Assembly: GCA_051649365.1 (NCBI GenBank)
Contig: JBOFGY010000108.1
Location: 1-10,973, forward strand
Direction of reading: 5' to 3'
From: CAVTAE01 sp051649365
GTDB lineage: Bacteria > Deinococcota > Deinococci > Deinococcales > Trueperaceae
DNA: 10,973 nt
In this document: positions 1-6,792 of the stretch, piece after piece
Layout: every line of letters starts with the position of its first letter
How positions within the stretch are numbered: position 1 is the stretch's first letter
Notes under the pieces: model-generated
The model's database searches: none
What the model saw: only the letters and a program-made list of their open reading frames with translations
What the model was told of the DNA's origin: nothing
Translations under genes and position numbers: made by a program

Positions 1-73
1 AGTTGCCCATCTGAGTCTCAGTAACGAAAAACAATACGCTGCCGCGATGGTGGTTTTAGAACAGAGAGAATAG
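1..73 (+). CDS. 3' fragment of an unidentified gene
   Basis: An open frame enters at base 2 and closes with TAG at 71-73, giving a 23-residue tail that ends MVVLEQRE. No stop interrupts it and its codon use resembles the following genes, so it is probably the C-terminus of a gene beginning outside the window. The fragment is too short to assign to a family. A word-repeat hairpin and then the DinB-like gene follow in the same direction. Confidence 0.45.
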   Translation, partial: VAHLSLSNEKQYAAAMVVLEQRE

Positions 74-126
74 GGTACGGGGTGCAAGGTGCGGAAAAAA
101 TCCTGACCCCTGCACCGTAGACCCTG
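74..126. repeat. Self-complementary G-rich/C-rich word repeat
   Basis: A G-rich left arm (about 73-92, with GGGGTGC and AGGTGCGG) is followed by an A-rich loop and a C-rich right arm (about 107-125, with CCCCTGCACC and GACCC). The right arm, reverse complemented, approximates the left arm with gaps. It lies between the stop of the upstream fragment and the ribosome binding site of the next gene. It could act as a weak terminator or processing hairpin, but there is no T-run on the plus strand. Its layout resembles the elements near 6793 and 9474. Confidence 0.5.
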
Positions 127-136
127 AAAGGACTTT

Positions 137-556
137 ATGAATCCAGAGATTATCAAGCGCAACACCGCGTCACGCGAGGCAATGAAAAAACTTTCTGAGC
201 ATCTTAGCAACAGCGAACTCGAGCGCACGCTGCCTAACGGCTGGACGGTGGGTGTGATGTTCGCACCTTTGGCCTTTTGGGATAAACAACGTCTCGAGCT
301 GCTCCTCGAGTGGGAGAAAAACGGCATCTCCCCTGTCGAATACAATCCTGATGTGTTTAACGCCGCTTTATTTCCTGTGTGGGAATTGCTCGAGCCTAGA
401 TTGTGTCTACAAATGGCTCTAGAAAATGCGGAAGCTCTCGATAAATTTATTGAAAGTTTACCTGACGACTTTGTGAAGGAAATGCAAACCACCAAAGGTG
501 CACCCGATTTAGATCGCGCCAATCACCGTTTGCATCATCTGAAACAACTCAGATAA
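137..556 (+). CDS. DinB-superfamily protein (maleylpyruvate isomerase N-terminal-like)
   Basis: A 139-residue, probably cytoplasmic helical protein. Residues 30-50 (RTLPNGWTVGVMFAPLAFWD) match the first conserved helix of the DinB/MDMPI fold, and 124-136 (a DRANHRLHHL stretch) match the C-terminal metal-binding helix, with H130 and H134 spaced as expected. Family members often use three His to hold a divalent metal, and some are thiol-dependent enzymes; most lack a known substrate. Here the first His, normally in an A-H-L-A-F-W-D context, is Pro44, so metal binding may be weakened or lost. The start at 137 has an AAGGA ribosome binding site at 128-132. Small stand-alone members are usually 140-180 residues, so this one is compact. 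The family call is fairly secure; no specific reaction can be named. Confidence 0.65.
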   Translation: MNPEIIKRNTASREAMKKLSEHLSNSELERTLPNGWTVGVMFAPLAFWDKQRLELLLEWEKNGISPVEYNPDVFNAALFPVWELLEPRLCLQMALENAEALDKFIESLPDDFVKEMQTTKGAPDLDRANHRLHHLKQLR

Positions 557-601
557 TGCAAATTGTTGAGGATGGTACAAACCGTTGAGATAAGTTCGCA
601 C

Positions 602-630
602 TAGACAAAGATAGGACTCACTGGTATCGT
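602..630 (+). promoter_or_regulatory. Candidate promoter for the structured leader/small RNA
   Basis: TAGACA at 602-607 and TATCGT at 625-630 are separated by 17 bases. They match the -35 consensus at 5 of 6 and the -10 at 4 of 6 positions. A start near 637 would place the 641-704 stem at the very 5' end of the RNA, which supports the call. No coding gene starts nearby. Confidence 0.4.
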
Positions 631-636
631 TAAAAC

Positions 637-771
637 TATGAATTTAGCCCCGCGACCTACCTGGACACGCCCTTCCCTCGCGGCGTGTGGGGCGTTGTTA
701 AATTAAACTTGAATTAAAGCAAAGTCAATCTTGACTCTTTTTTCCCTGACCGCACAGGTCAGGGATTTTTT
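637..771 (+). ncRNA. Candidate small structured RNA or proS leader, type unknown
   Basis: The stretch has no convincing gene but folds well. AATTTA (641-646) pairs perfectly with TAAATT (699-704), GCCCC (647-651) with GGGGC (689-693), and ACACGCC (665-671) with GGCGTGT (682-688), leaving a 13-base one-sided bulge at 652-664 and a 10-base loop. A promoter-like pair lies just upstream and a Rho-independent terminator closes the unit, giving an RNA of about 135 bases. It is either a free small RNA or an attenuated leader of proS, 140 bases downstream. I see no T-box motif, no RNase P, SRP or tmRNA signature, and could not match it to 6S RNA. Confidence 0.4.
744..771 (+). terminator. Rho-independent terminator
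   Basis: CCCTGACC (744-751) and GGTCAGGG (757-764) form a perfect 8-bp stem with a 5-base loop, followed by A and six T. It would end transcription from the 600-640 region, or from the DinB-like gene, before proS. As the only textbook terminator I see in the window, it stands out. Confidence 0.85.
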
Positions 772-781
772 ATCGCCGCAA

Positions 782-830
782 AATAAGTTTTTCGTGATTC
801 GTCATTCGTTTTTCGTTCGTCGTCCATGAA
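782..830. repeat. TTCGT-word degenerate direct repeat
   Basis: The words TTCGTGATTCGTCATTCGTT and TTCGTTCGTCGTCC repeat the unit (A)TTCGT with small changes over about 35 bases between the terminator and proS. It has no coding frame. Together with the inverted repeats at 842-895 it makes up the rest of the 557-910 gene-free stretch. Function unknown. Confidence 0.5.
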
Positions 831-841
831 TAACGTTTGAA

Positions 842-895
842 GTCAGCAACTATCAGCAAAATCTTTTTAGCTGACGGCTGATAGCTGTCAGCTAA
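842..895 (+). repeat. Inverted repeats directly before the proS ribosome binding site
   Basis: TTAGCTGAC (867-875) and GTCAGCTAA (887-895) form a perfect 9-bp stem ending 3 bases before the AAGGAG of proS. Eight loop bases, GCTGATAG (877-884), are perfectly complementary to upstream CTATCAGC (850-857), and GTCAGC (842-847) can pair with GCTGAC (870-875). Alternative or pseudoknotted folds are therefore possible in the proS leader. It may equally be another intergenic word repeat without regulatory function. Confidence 0.5.
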
Positions 896-910
896 TTCAA
901 GGAGAACCTC

Positions 911-2143
911 ATGCGGCGTAGTCAATTTTTTATTCCAATCTTAAAAGACCTTTCCACTGAAACAGAAAACATCGCCCAGCGTCATTTGCTCAAGGCAGAT
1001 TATGTAAGGCAACTCTCGAGTGGCAGCTATTCCCTTTTGCCTTTAGGTTTACGTGTAAAACAAAATCTTATCAAGATTATCCGCGAAGAAATGAACGCGC
1101 TGGGTGGGCTCGAGTTCGAGTTGCCAAGCCTGCATCCTGCGGAGGTTTGGCAAAGCTCAGGACGGTGGCAAACGATTGGCGCAGAAATGTTTCGCCTAAA
1201 AGACCGCAATAAACGTGACATGTGTTTGGGTATGACGCACGAAGAAATCTTTGCAACACTCGCCAACAACATTCGCTCTTACAAAGAACTGCCGAGCATT
1301 TGGTATCAAATCTCCAAAAAGTTTCGTGATGAACCGCGCCCCAAAGGTGGACTCTTGCGCCTACGCGAATTTAGCATGAAAGATAGTTACAGCTTTGCAC
1401 TCTGTCAAGAAGATTTAGATGCGGTGTTTGAAGCACACGAAAAAGCTTATCAAACTATTTTCAAACGTTGTGGCTTAGATGTTCTCATAGCGAGTGCAGA
1501 TAATGGCGCAATGGGCGGCAGTGATTCCAAGGAGTTTATGGCCTTGTTGGAAAGTGGCGAAGATACGCTTGTCGTTGCGCCATCAGGTTTAGCAGCGAAC
1601 CAAGAAGTTTGGAGGTTGCAAGAAGGTGACGAAGCTCCGGATGGTTCTGGAAAAGTGATATTAAGGAAGGGACTCGAGCTAGGTCACATCTTCAAACTCG
1701 GCACGCGCTACAGTGAAGCCTTCAATGTAAAACTCCAAGATAAAAATGGAACAGTGAAGCCTGTCACTATGGGTTCTTATGGTATTGGCATCGAGCGACT
1801 TCTAGCAGCAATTGCTGAAACTTATTGCGATGATAAAGGTTTGGTTTGGCCAACATCGGTTGCGCCGTTCGAGGTGGTGTTGCTCGAGCTTAATGACACT
1901 CACGGCAAAACCGAAGAGATTTATCAAACGCTCCTGAGTTTTGGCGTGAACGTTTTATTCGATGACCGCAATGAAAGCGCAGGTGTGAAATTTGCAAACG
2001 CTGACCTGACAGGCGTGCCTTGGCAAGTTGTCGTGAGTGCAAGAAGTTTAGAGGCGAATACGGTTGAACTTCGGGATAGAAAAAGTGGAGTGGCTTGGGT
2101 CATCCCAATACGCAATCTCTACCAAGAATTTGGAGTAAACTAG
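911..2143 (+). CDS. proS: Prolyl-tRNA synthetase, short form without the editing insertion
   Basis: This class II synthetase charges tRNA-Pro with proline in the cytoplasm. Motif 2 is clear at about 138-162 (FRDEPRPKGGLLRLREFSMK), motif 3 at 288-300 (GSYGIGIERLLAA), and the C-terminal anticodon-binding domain spans about 315-410. It is 410 residues, against about 570 for the usual bacterial form. The gap falls between VVAPSGLAAN (221-230) and LELGHIFKLG (255-264), where the INS editing domain normally sits, and only about 25 linker residues remain. INS-less bacterial forms are known, for example in Alphaproteobacteria. Clearance of Ala-tRNA-Pro would then need a separate YbaK/ProX-type protein, none of which is in the window. 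The start has AAGGAG at 899-904, six bases before ATG. Confidence 0.93.
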   Translation: MRRSQFFIPILKDLSTETENIAQRHLLKADYVRQLSSGSYSLLPLGLRVKQNLIKIIREEMNALGGLEFELPSLHPAEVWQSSGRWQTIGAEMFRLKDRNKRDMCLGMTHEEIFATLANNIRSYKELPSIWYQISKKFRDEPRPKGGLLRLREFSMKDSYSFALCQEDLDAVFEAHEKAYQTIFKRCGLDVLIASADNGAMGGSDSKEFMALLESGEDTLVVAPSGLAANQEVWRLQEGDEAPDGSGKVILRKGLELGHIFKLGTRYSEAFNVKLQDKNGTVKPVTMGSYGIGIERLLAAIAETYCDDKGLVWPTSVAPFEVVLLELNDTHGKTEEIYQTLLSFGVNVLFDDRNESAGVKFANADLTGVPWQVVVSARSLEANTVELRDRKSGVAWVIPIRNLYQEFGVN

Positions 2144-2146
2144 TGC
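2127..2146 (+). promoter_or_regulatory. Leaderless-type promoter of the first Uma2 gene
   Basis: AATTTGGAGT (2127-2136) runs into the -10 box TAAACT (2136-2141), five bases before the ATG at 2147. It lies inside the end of proS. The same AATTTGGAGT block precedes the second Uma2 gene at 5229-5238. GGAG (2132-2135) could instead act as a ribosome binding site with an 11-base spacing, longer than usual. Confidence 0.5.
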
Positions 2147-2788
2147 ATGGCAACTGTCGCAGAAAAACCTCGAGAAAGGCTTCAACGTACTCGTTTTGTC
2201 GAAGAAAGCACGGGCCGTTTACTTTTTACCTATAAAGATTTGATTGCGATGGAAGAGGCAGGCATCCTTGAAGAAGATGAACGCATTGAGCTTATCGGAG
2301 GTCAAATCTACATCATGACAACAAAGCCCCCTCACGCTTTCTGCGTTACAGAACTTGGTGAAACTCTTGGTGAAGCATTTCGTTCTGAAGCTAAATTGAT
2401 TAGTCAGAATCCGCTTCGTTTAACAGATGATATGAATGACCGAGATCTACCCCAACCTGACCTCATGTTAGTTAAAAGAAAGTTCTATCTCGAGCATCCA
2501 AAACCACAAGATGTTTTTCTCCTTATTGAAGTTTCTGATAGTACCTATAACAAAGACACAAAGAAAAAACTTCCCTTGTATGCAAAGTCTAATATTCACG
2601 AAGTTTGGATTATCAATTTACTTCAAAGACACGTTGAAGTTTACACCGAACCCAAAGAAGGAGTTTATCAAAGTAGAAACATCTATTCTCTAACTGCATC
2701 CATACCTGTTACGGCTCTAGATAGTGTAACGCAACAATGGCTGCCTAAAGAAGTACATGAAGTATTAGATAGATTTCCACAAGAATAA
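2147..2788 (+). CDS. Uma2-family (DUF820) PD-(D/E)XK nuclease-like protein
   Basis: 213 residues with the Uma2 signature: RIELIGGQIY (46-55) with E49, QPDLML (103-108) with D105, LLIEVSDST (125-133) with E128, a basic KKK at 139-141, then LYAKSNIHEVWIIN (144-157). These residues make up the predicted PD-(D/E)XK restriction-endonuclease-like site, and all appear present. Uma2 genes are numerous in Cyanobacteria, Chloroflexi and Deinococcota. Their cellular role is not established, although many databases call them endonucleases. The gene starts three bases after proS and may be read through from it, but has its own likely promoter. Extra N-terminal residues (about 1-24) precede the domain. It is convergent with the helicase gene. 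Confidence 0.85.
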   Translation: MATVAEKPRERLQRTRFVEESTGRLLFTYKDLIAMEEAGILEEDERIELIGGQIYIMTTKPPHAFCVTELGETLGEAFRSEAKLISQNPLRLTDDMNDRDLPQPDLMLVKRKFYLEHPKPQDVFLLIEVSDSTYNKDTKKKLPLYAKSNIHEVWIINLLQRHVEVYTEPKEGVYQSRNIYSLTASIPVTALDSVTQQWLPKEVHEVLDRFPQE

Positions 2789-2912
2789 TTGGCACAGCAG
2801 TGTTTCATAATATTGATGCTCGGAATTGTATGCTAAAAAGAAGCGAAACCTGTCTCGAGCTACCCCAGAAAATTTTAGGTAACCAAAAAATACGAAGGAA
2901 ATAAATGTATTG
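2789..2912. other. Convergent intergenic gap
   Basis: The 124 bases between the Uma2 gene and the helicase 3' end show no gene, RNA or clear terminator. One CTCGAG palindrome lies here (2854-2859), evidence that this word is not tied only to coding sequence. Confidence 0.6.
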
Positions 2913-5195
2913 TTAGTTCATCACGCGCTTCACTTTGTTTAGTCTTTCTAAAAGTTCGTTTGCCAAAACTTTGGCAGCGTGTTTATCGAGGTGCTGATTA
3001 CCATTGCCGCATTTGGGTGACAAAACACAACGCGGACAACCTGTTTTGCACGGACACTCTTTGAGTAAATCCAGCGCAGCTTTTAACCACTCAGGAAATA
3101 CACTCGTACCTGCACGTGTGTAACCTACACCGCCAGGATAACCGTCATAAATAAAAATAAGCGGCTCACCTGTGCTCGGGTAAACGGGATAAGAAACACC
3201 GCCTACATCCGCACGTTCGCACAGAACAAACGCGGGTAAAAGCCCGATGAGGGTATGCTCGAGTGCGTGCATCGCCGAAGGTAAATCTTGCTTGGGAACG
3301 GCAAAGGCAACTTCAGATACGTTAAACCACAAGGCCTGCGTGGCATAAGAAACCGCCGGTAAATCTAAAAGTCGTTCATCCAAAATGGACTCGCTAAAAT
3401 AACGCTTTTTTACAAAGCTCGTGTAACTTGTCGAGACGCGCACTCGCCCGACGTTCACACCATAAAGCTGAAACTCGTGTTGCAAGACTTCAATCTCCGT
3501 AATCGAGCGCGTTTGGGTGTAGTAATCTTCGATGTGGGGTAAAAGCGTTGCAACACCTGCCTTCAAATCTAAATCACGCACTAAAAAGTTATCGCCTTGG
3601 TGCAAGTACACTGCACCTGGGTGAAGTTCGCGCAGTGCCGAACCATAATCACTCATGCCAATCGTTTTATCAAAGCCGTCTTTAAGCGTGATGGACTTGC
3701 CACCTGTACCCCGCACCGCAACATTTTTGTGCGGGTAGCGTCCGTAGTAAACCCATTTACCGTTGCGTTTTTGAAGTTGAGACTTGGGCTCGGGCTCGAG
3801 CCACGTTGCCACTAACGCGTCACTTTCTGGAATAGGTTTTTCTGCTGCCGCACAAGCCACGTGAAGCGGGTGAATTTCTGTATTGAAGGCATCGGCTACT
3901 GCTCTTTCTACTTTGCCATCAGTAATGAGGTCAGGATGATTGAGATAGTATTCATCGAGTGGGTCATCACCAGCAATTAACACTGCGAGTGAGCGGGTCA
4001 CACCGCGTCCTGCACGGCCTGCGCGTTGCCAAAAGGCTGTCATGGAACCTGGATAACCAACCATCACGACTGCGTCCACACCACCCACGTCTACACCTAG
4101 CTCGAGCGCGCTCGTGGCGGTAAGCACGCGAATAGCACCCGACTTAAATTTCTCTTCAATCTCGCGTCTATCGGTGGGAGTGTAGCCCGCACGGTAACTT
4201 TGCACCAGATGTTTCTCAACGTCTTCTAAACCATTGCTCACATAACGGCGCAAGAGTTCGGCGGATTTTCTCGAGTTGCAAAAGAAAATACTTTTCAGTC
4301 CTGCTTTGGCAAACTTTGTGGCGAGCCATGCCCCTTCACTGTTGGCACTGCGCCTACGCCCGTCACCTTTTTCAGAGATTAACGGCGGTTGCCAAAAGAC
4401 AAGCTCACGTGCGGCCCTCGGCCCAGCATCCTCGCTCACGGCTACAAAGTCCACACCAGTTAAGTTTTTAGCGTGTTCACTCGCGTTTGCAATTGTTGCA
4501 CTGGCAGCAATAATTTGTGGTGACGCACCGTAATGTTTGGCAATGCGTAAAAATCTCCGTAGCACGTTGGCAACATGCGTTCCCATCACACCACGGTAAC
4601 TGTGCATTTCGTCAATGATGATGTACTGTAAGTCGGCAAAAAAGTGCGCCCATCTATCGTGGTAGGGCAAAATACCGTAATGCAACATGTCTGGATTGGT
4701 GAGTAAGCACAGTGCATTGTTGCGAATAGCGTTACGTTTGTCCGTTCGCGTGTCACCATCATAGGGAGAAATTTTTTCGGATAATCCAAAAGGTTTTGCA
4801 AGACGTTGTAATTTTTCTAGTTGGTCGTGCGAGAGTGCTTTGGTAGGAAATAAATAGAGCGACGTTTTATCGTGCTGCATCGCATGAAGTGTTGGGATTT
4901 GATACGTTAAAGATTTCCCGGATGCTGTTGGTGTAGCCACCACGACATTTTGTTTTATTTCGGTGAGCATGAGTGATTCGGCTTGGTGTTTGTAAGGTGT
5001 GATGTTTAACTGTTGAAGTAAATCTGCAAACTGACCTTTGTATTGTACACGCTCGCCTTGAACTCTTGGCGGAAAAAAACTGAAGGCGGCGATTTGATTT
5101 TCATAACCGCCCATCCCCTTAAGCCACGCAGTATAGTTCTCGTACTCTCGCACAAAGGCAGGCAGGTCTTTACTCACTTCACTAGGGTAACGCAT
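2913..5195 (-). CDS. MrfA/YprA-like DEAD/DEAH helicase with DUF1998 domain
   Basis: A 760-residue superfamily 2 helicase. Visible motifs are the Q-motif region PYKHQAE (67-73), Walker A ATPTASGKS (87-95), DEMH Walker B (195-198), SAT (232-234), the motif V region TSALELGVDVGG (361-372) and QRAGRAGR (390-397). The C-terminal DUF1998 region carries five Cys: C714, C716, C720, C723 and C729, in a CPCKTGCPRC...CGNGN arrangement. Four of them probably bind Zn, as in Bacillus MrfA. MrfA is a 3'-5' DNA helicase working with the exonuclease MrfB in mitomycin lesion repair; related DUF1998 proteins also occur in phage defence. No MrfB-like gene is in the window. The ATG at 5195 follows TACGAT by five bases, with no ribosome binding site, suggesting a leaderless mRNA. 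The start is shared in a 53-bp divergent gap with a Uma2 gene. Confidence 0.9.
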   Translation of the reverse strand: MRYPSEVSKDLPAFVREYENYTAWLKGMGGYENQIAAFSFFPPRVQGERVQYKGQFADLLQQLNITPYKHQAESLMLTEIKQNVVVATPTASGKSLTYQIPTLHAMQHDKTSLYLFPTKALSHDQLEKLQRLAKPFGLSEKISPYDGDTRTDKRNAIRNNALCLLTNPDMLHYGILPYHDRWAHFFADLQYIIIDEMHSYRGVMGTHVANVLRRFLRIAKHYGASPQIIAASATIANASEHAKNLTGVDFVAVSEDAGPRAARELVFWQPPLISEKGDGRRRSANSEGAWLATKFAKAGLKSIFFCNSRKSAELLRRYVSNGLEDVEKHLVQSYRAGYTPTDRREIEEKFKSGAIRVLTATSALELGVDVGGVDAVVMVGYPGSMTAFWQRAGRAGRGVTRSLAVLIAGDDPLDEYYLNHPDLITDGKVERAVADAFNTEIHPLHVACAAAEKPIPESDALVATWLEPEPKSQLQKRNGKWVYYGRYPHKNVAVRGTGGKSITLKDGFDKTIGMSDYGSALRELHPGAVYLHQGDNFLVRDLDLKAGVATLLPHIEDYYTQTRSITEIEVLQHEFQLYGVNVGRVRVSTSYTSFVKKRYFSESILDERLLDLPAVSYATQALWFNVSEVAFAVPKQDLPSAMHALEHTLIGLLPAFVLCERADVGGVSYPVYPSTGEPLIFIYDGYPGGVGYTRAGTSVFPEWLKAALDLLKECPCKTGCPRCVLSPKCGNGNQHLDKHAAKVLANELLERLNKVKRVMN

Positions 5196-5206
5196 AACAA
5201 ATCGTA
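5196..5206 (-). promoter_or_regulatory. Leaderless-type -10 box of the helicase gene
   Basis: On the minus strand TACGAT (5206-5201) lies five bases before the ATG at 5195. A weak TTATAA (5229-5224) is 17 bases further upstream. It overlaps the promoter region of the divergent Uma2 gene, so the two genes may affect each other's transcription. Confidence 0.45.
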
Positions 5207-5228
5207 ATAGCGTAATGAGCTATTTATA

Positions 5229-5248
5229 AATTTGGAGTATACTGATGT
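5229..5248 (+). promoter_or_regulatory. Leaderless-type promoter of the second Uma2 gene
   Basis: AATTTGGAGT (5229-5238) overlaps the -10 box TATACT (5238-5243), with GATGT and then the ATG at 5249. It matches the block before the first Uma2 gene in 14 of 15 positions through the -10 box. GGAG lies 11 bases before ATG, so a ribosome-binding role cannot be excluded. Confidence 0.5.
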
Positions 5249-5833
5249 ATGGCGGCAACACCACAAACCCTAACCTCACCTCAAGAGTACTTGGAACTCG
5301 AGCGCAAAGCAGCTTTCAAGAGTGAGTACCGACATGGTTTAATAGTACCTATGCCAGGGGCAAGTCCTGAACATATTTATATCAAGAGTGACTTGCACAC
5401 AGAATTAGGCATTTGTCTCAAAAGCACTCCTTGTGAACTTTACGATAGCGACTTAAAAGTTCGTAGTAAAAGCACCTATAGCTATCCAGATTTGACGATT
5501 GTTTGTGATGAACCTTTTTACGAATACGATGCAGACAAAAATGGAATCTTGCTCAACCCTACACTCATTGTTGAAGTGCTCTCCCCTTCCACTGAAGCCT
5601 ATGACAGAGGGAACAAGTTTGCAGCTTACAGAGAGCTGACTAGTTTTAAAGAATATCTTTTAATTTCACAAACTCAACCACTTGTCGAGCAGTATGTGAA
5701 ACAAGTCAATAAGAGTTGGACGTTCTCTACTCACCAAGGATTAGACGCTTCTGTAAAGCTCGAGTCCGTAAATTGCACCTTTGCTCTAAAAGATATTTAT
5801 CGTCGAGTGAAGTTTGAAGAAAACCAGCTCTAA
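5249..5833 (+). CDS. Uma2-family (DUF820) PD-(D/E)XK nuclease-like protein
   Basis: A 194-residue protein that begins directly with the family helix TSPQEYLELERKA (9-21), followed by SEYRHGLIVPMPGAS (25-39) with E26 and H42. YPD (79-81), LIVEVLSPSTEAYDRG (106-121) with E109, and K123 complete the predicted PD-(D/E)XK site. The motifs are closer to the common Uma2 consensus than those of the copy at 2147, and the two proteins are diverged. They nonetheless share their core promoter block. The gene is divergent from the MrfA-like helicase and 92 bases upstream of pdxY. Nuclease activity is inferred from fold and residues; the biological role is unknown. Confidence 0.88.
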   Translation: MAATPQTLTSPQEYLELERKAAFKSEYRHGLIVPMPGASPEHIYIKSDLHTELGICLKSTPCELYDSDLKVRSKSTYSYPDLTIVCDEPFYEYDADKNGILLNPTLIVEVLSPSTEAYDRGNKFAAYRELTSFKEYLLISQTQPLVEQYVKQVNKSWTFSTHQGLDASVKLESVNCTFALKDIYRRVKFEENQL

Positions 5834-5913
5834 AGTTTTTAACCTTGATTTTAGTACATAAAACTTCTTTGTGGACAAAGACAAATAGTTTCTCTTCTTC
5901 CAACTTTGTACTT

Positions 5914-5925
5914 TATACTGCCCCT
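5914..5925 (+). promoter_or_regulatory. Leaderless-type -10 box of pdxY
   Basis: TATACT (5914-5919) ends six bases before the ATG at 5926, with no purine-rich ribosome binding site between (GCCCCT). No convincing -35 is visible at 17 bases. The position supports ATG 5926 rather than the upstream TTG at 5845 as start. Confidence 0.5.
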
Positions 5926-6792
5926 ATGCAAAACATCCTCTCCATTCAATCTTGGGTTTCCTACGGACACGTCGGCAATGCCGCCGCAATTTTTCCCTTG
6001 CAGCGTATGGGCTTTGAAGTCTGGGCCATTCACACCGTGCAGTTTTCCAATCACACAGGTTACGGTGCTTGGAAAGGCATGATTCTACCACCCGAACACA
6101 TCGCCGAAGTTGTGGAGGGTATGAGTGAGCGTGGTGCACTTGTAAGTTGTGACGCCGTGCTTTCAGGGTATATGGGGAGCGCACAAACTGCTGAAGCTAT
6201 CTCGAGCGCGGTAAAGCGTGTACGTGAAGCAAATCCGAAAGCTCTTTATTGTTGCGACCCTGTAATGGGTGATGTAGGGCGGGGTGTTTTTGTTCGTCCA
6301 GAAATTCCTAATGTTATGAATCAGGTAATAAAACTAGCCGATGTTGTTACGCCAAATCAATTCGAGCTCGAACTGCTTACAGGCAAGACTGTAAAAACAT
6401 TGCAAGATGCCTTAGACGCAGCAGTAACGTTACGGCAACACATTCGCCAGGATGGTCCAAGAATAATTCTCATCACAAGTTTGCTGCGTGATGACGCACC
6501 CCAAAATACCATCGAGACGCTTGCTGTCTCTAATGAAGGAGCTTTTTTAGTTAGCACACCTCTTATTCCCCTCGAGCCACCGCGCAACGGCACAGGCGAT
6601 TTAATCGCCGCATTGTTTTTCGGAAACTATCTCAAAACAAACGACGTAGCGAAAAGTTTAGAAAACGCTGTCTCTGCGCTCTACAGTTTACTCGAGCTAA
6701 CTCACCACCTCAACACCCGCGAAATTCAACTCGTCACGGCACAAGAGGAATACGTGAAGCCGTCGAAGCAGTTTAGTACGAGAAAAGTTTAA
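5926..6792 (+). CDS. pdxY: Pyridoxal kinase
   Basis: A 288-residue ribokinase-superfamily kinase that phosphorylates pyridoxal (and related vitamers) to pyridoxal 5'-phosphate in the salvage pathway. Visible features are ILSIQSWVSYGHVGNAAA (4-21), FSNHTGYGAW (40-49), DPVMGD (111-116), TPNQFELELLTG (142-153) and the anion-hole/catalytic GTGD (222-225) with D225 as base. Length is normal for PdxY. The frame is open back to TTG 5845, but similarity begins at ATG 5926 and the -10 box lies just before it. The N-terminus resembles Deinococcus PdxY as I remember it. It is probably a single-gene unit between a Uma2 gene and a word-repeat hairpin. Confidence 0.93.
   Translation: MQNILSIQSWVSYGHVGNAAAIFPLQRMGFEVWAIHTVQFSNHTGYGAWKGMILPPEHIAEVVEGMSERGALVSCDAVLSGYMGSAQTAEAISSAVKRVREANPKALYCCDPVMGDVGRGVFVRPEIPNVMNQVIKLADVVTPNQFELELLTGKTVKTLQDALDAAVTLRQHIRQDGPRIILITSLLRDDAPQNTIETLAVSNEGAFLVSTPLIPLEPPRNGTGDLIAALFFGNYLKTNDVAKSLENAVSALYSLLELTHHLNTREIQLVTAQEEYVKPSKQFSTRKV

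Noticed and set aside
637..771. 6S, SRP, tmRNA or RNase P RNA
   Set aside because: None of the signature sequences of SRP, tmRNA or RNase P is visible, and I could not build the 6S central bubble convincingly.
74..895. CRISPR array
   Set aside because: The repeated words at 74-126 and 782-895 are too short and degenerate, with no constant repeat length or unique spacers, and no cas gene is nearby.
557..910. T-box or other known aminoacyl-tRNA-synthetase riboswitch before proS
   Set aside because: No AGGGTGGNACCGCG-like antiterminator sequence was found; the hairpin/terminator unit is kept only as an unknown structured RNA.
5845..5925. TTG-initiated extension of pdxY by 27 codons
   Set aside because: Kinase similarity begins at ATG 5926, the extension is hydroxyl-rich without family match, and a -10 box lies at 5914-5919 inside it.
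6361..6372. 12-bp perfect palindrome TTCGAGCTCGAA inside pdxY as a regulatory site
   Set aside because: It encodes the conserved FELEL segment and is far from any start; chance in a TCGA-rich sequence is the simpler explanation.
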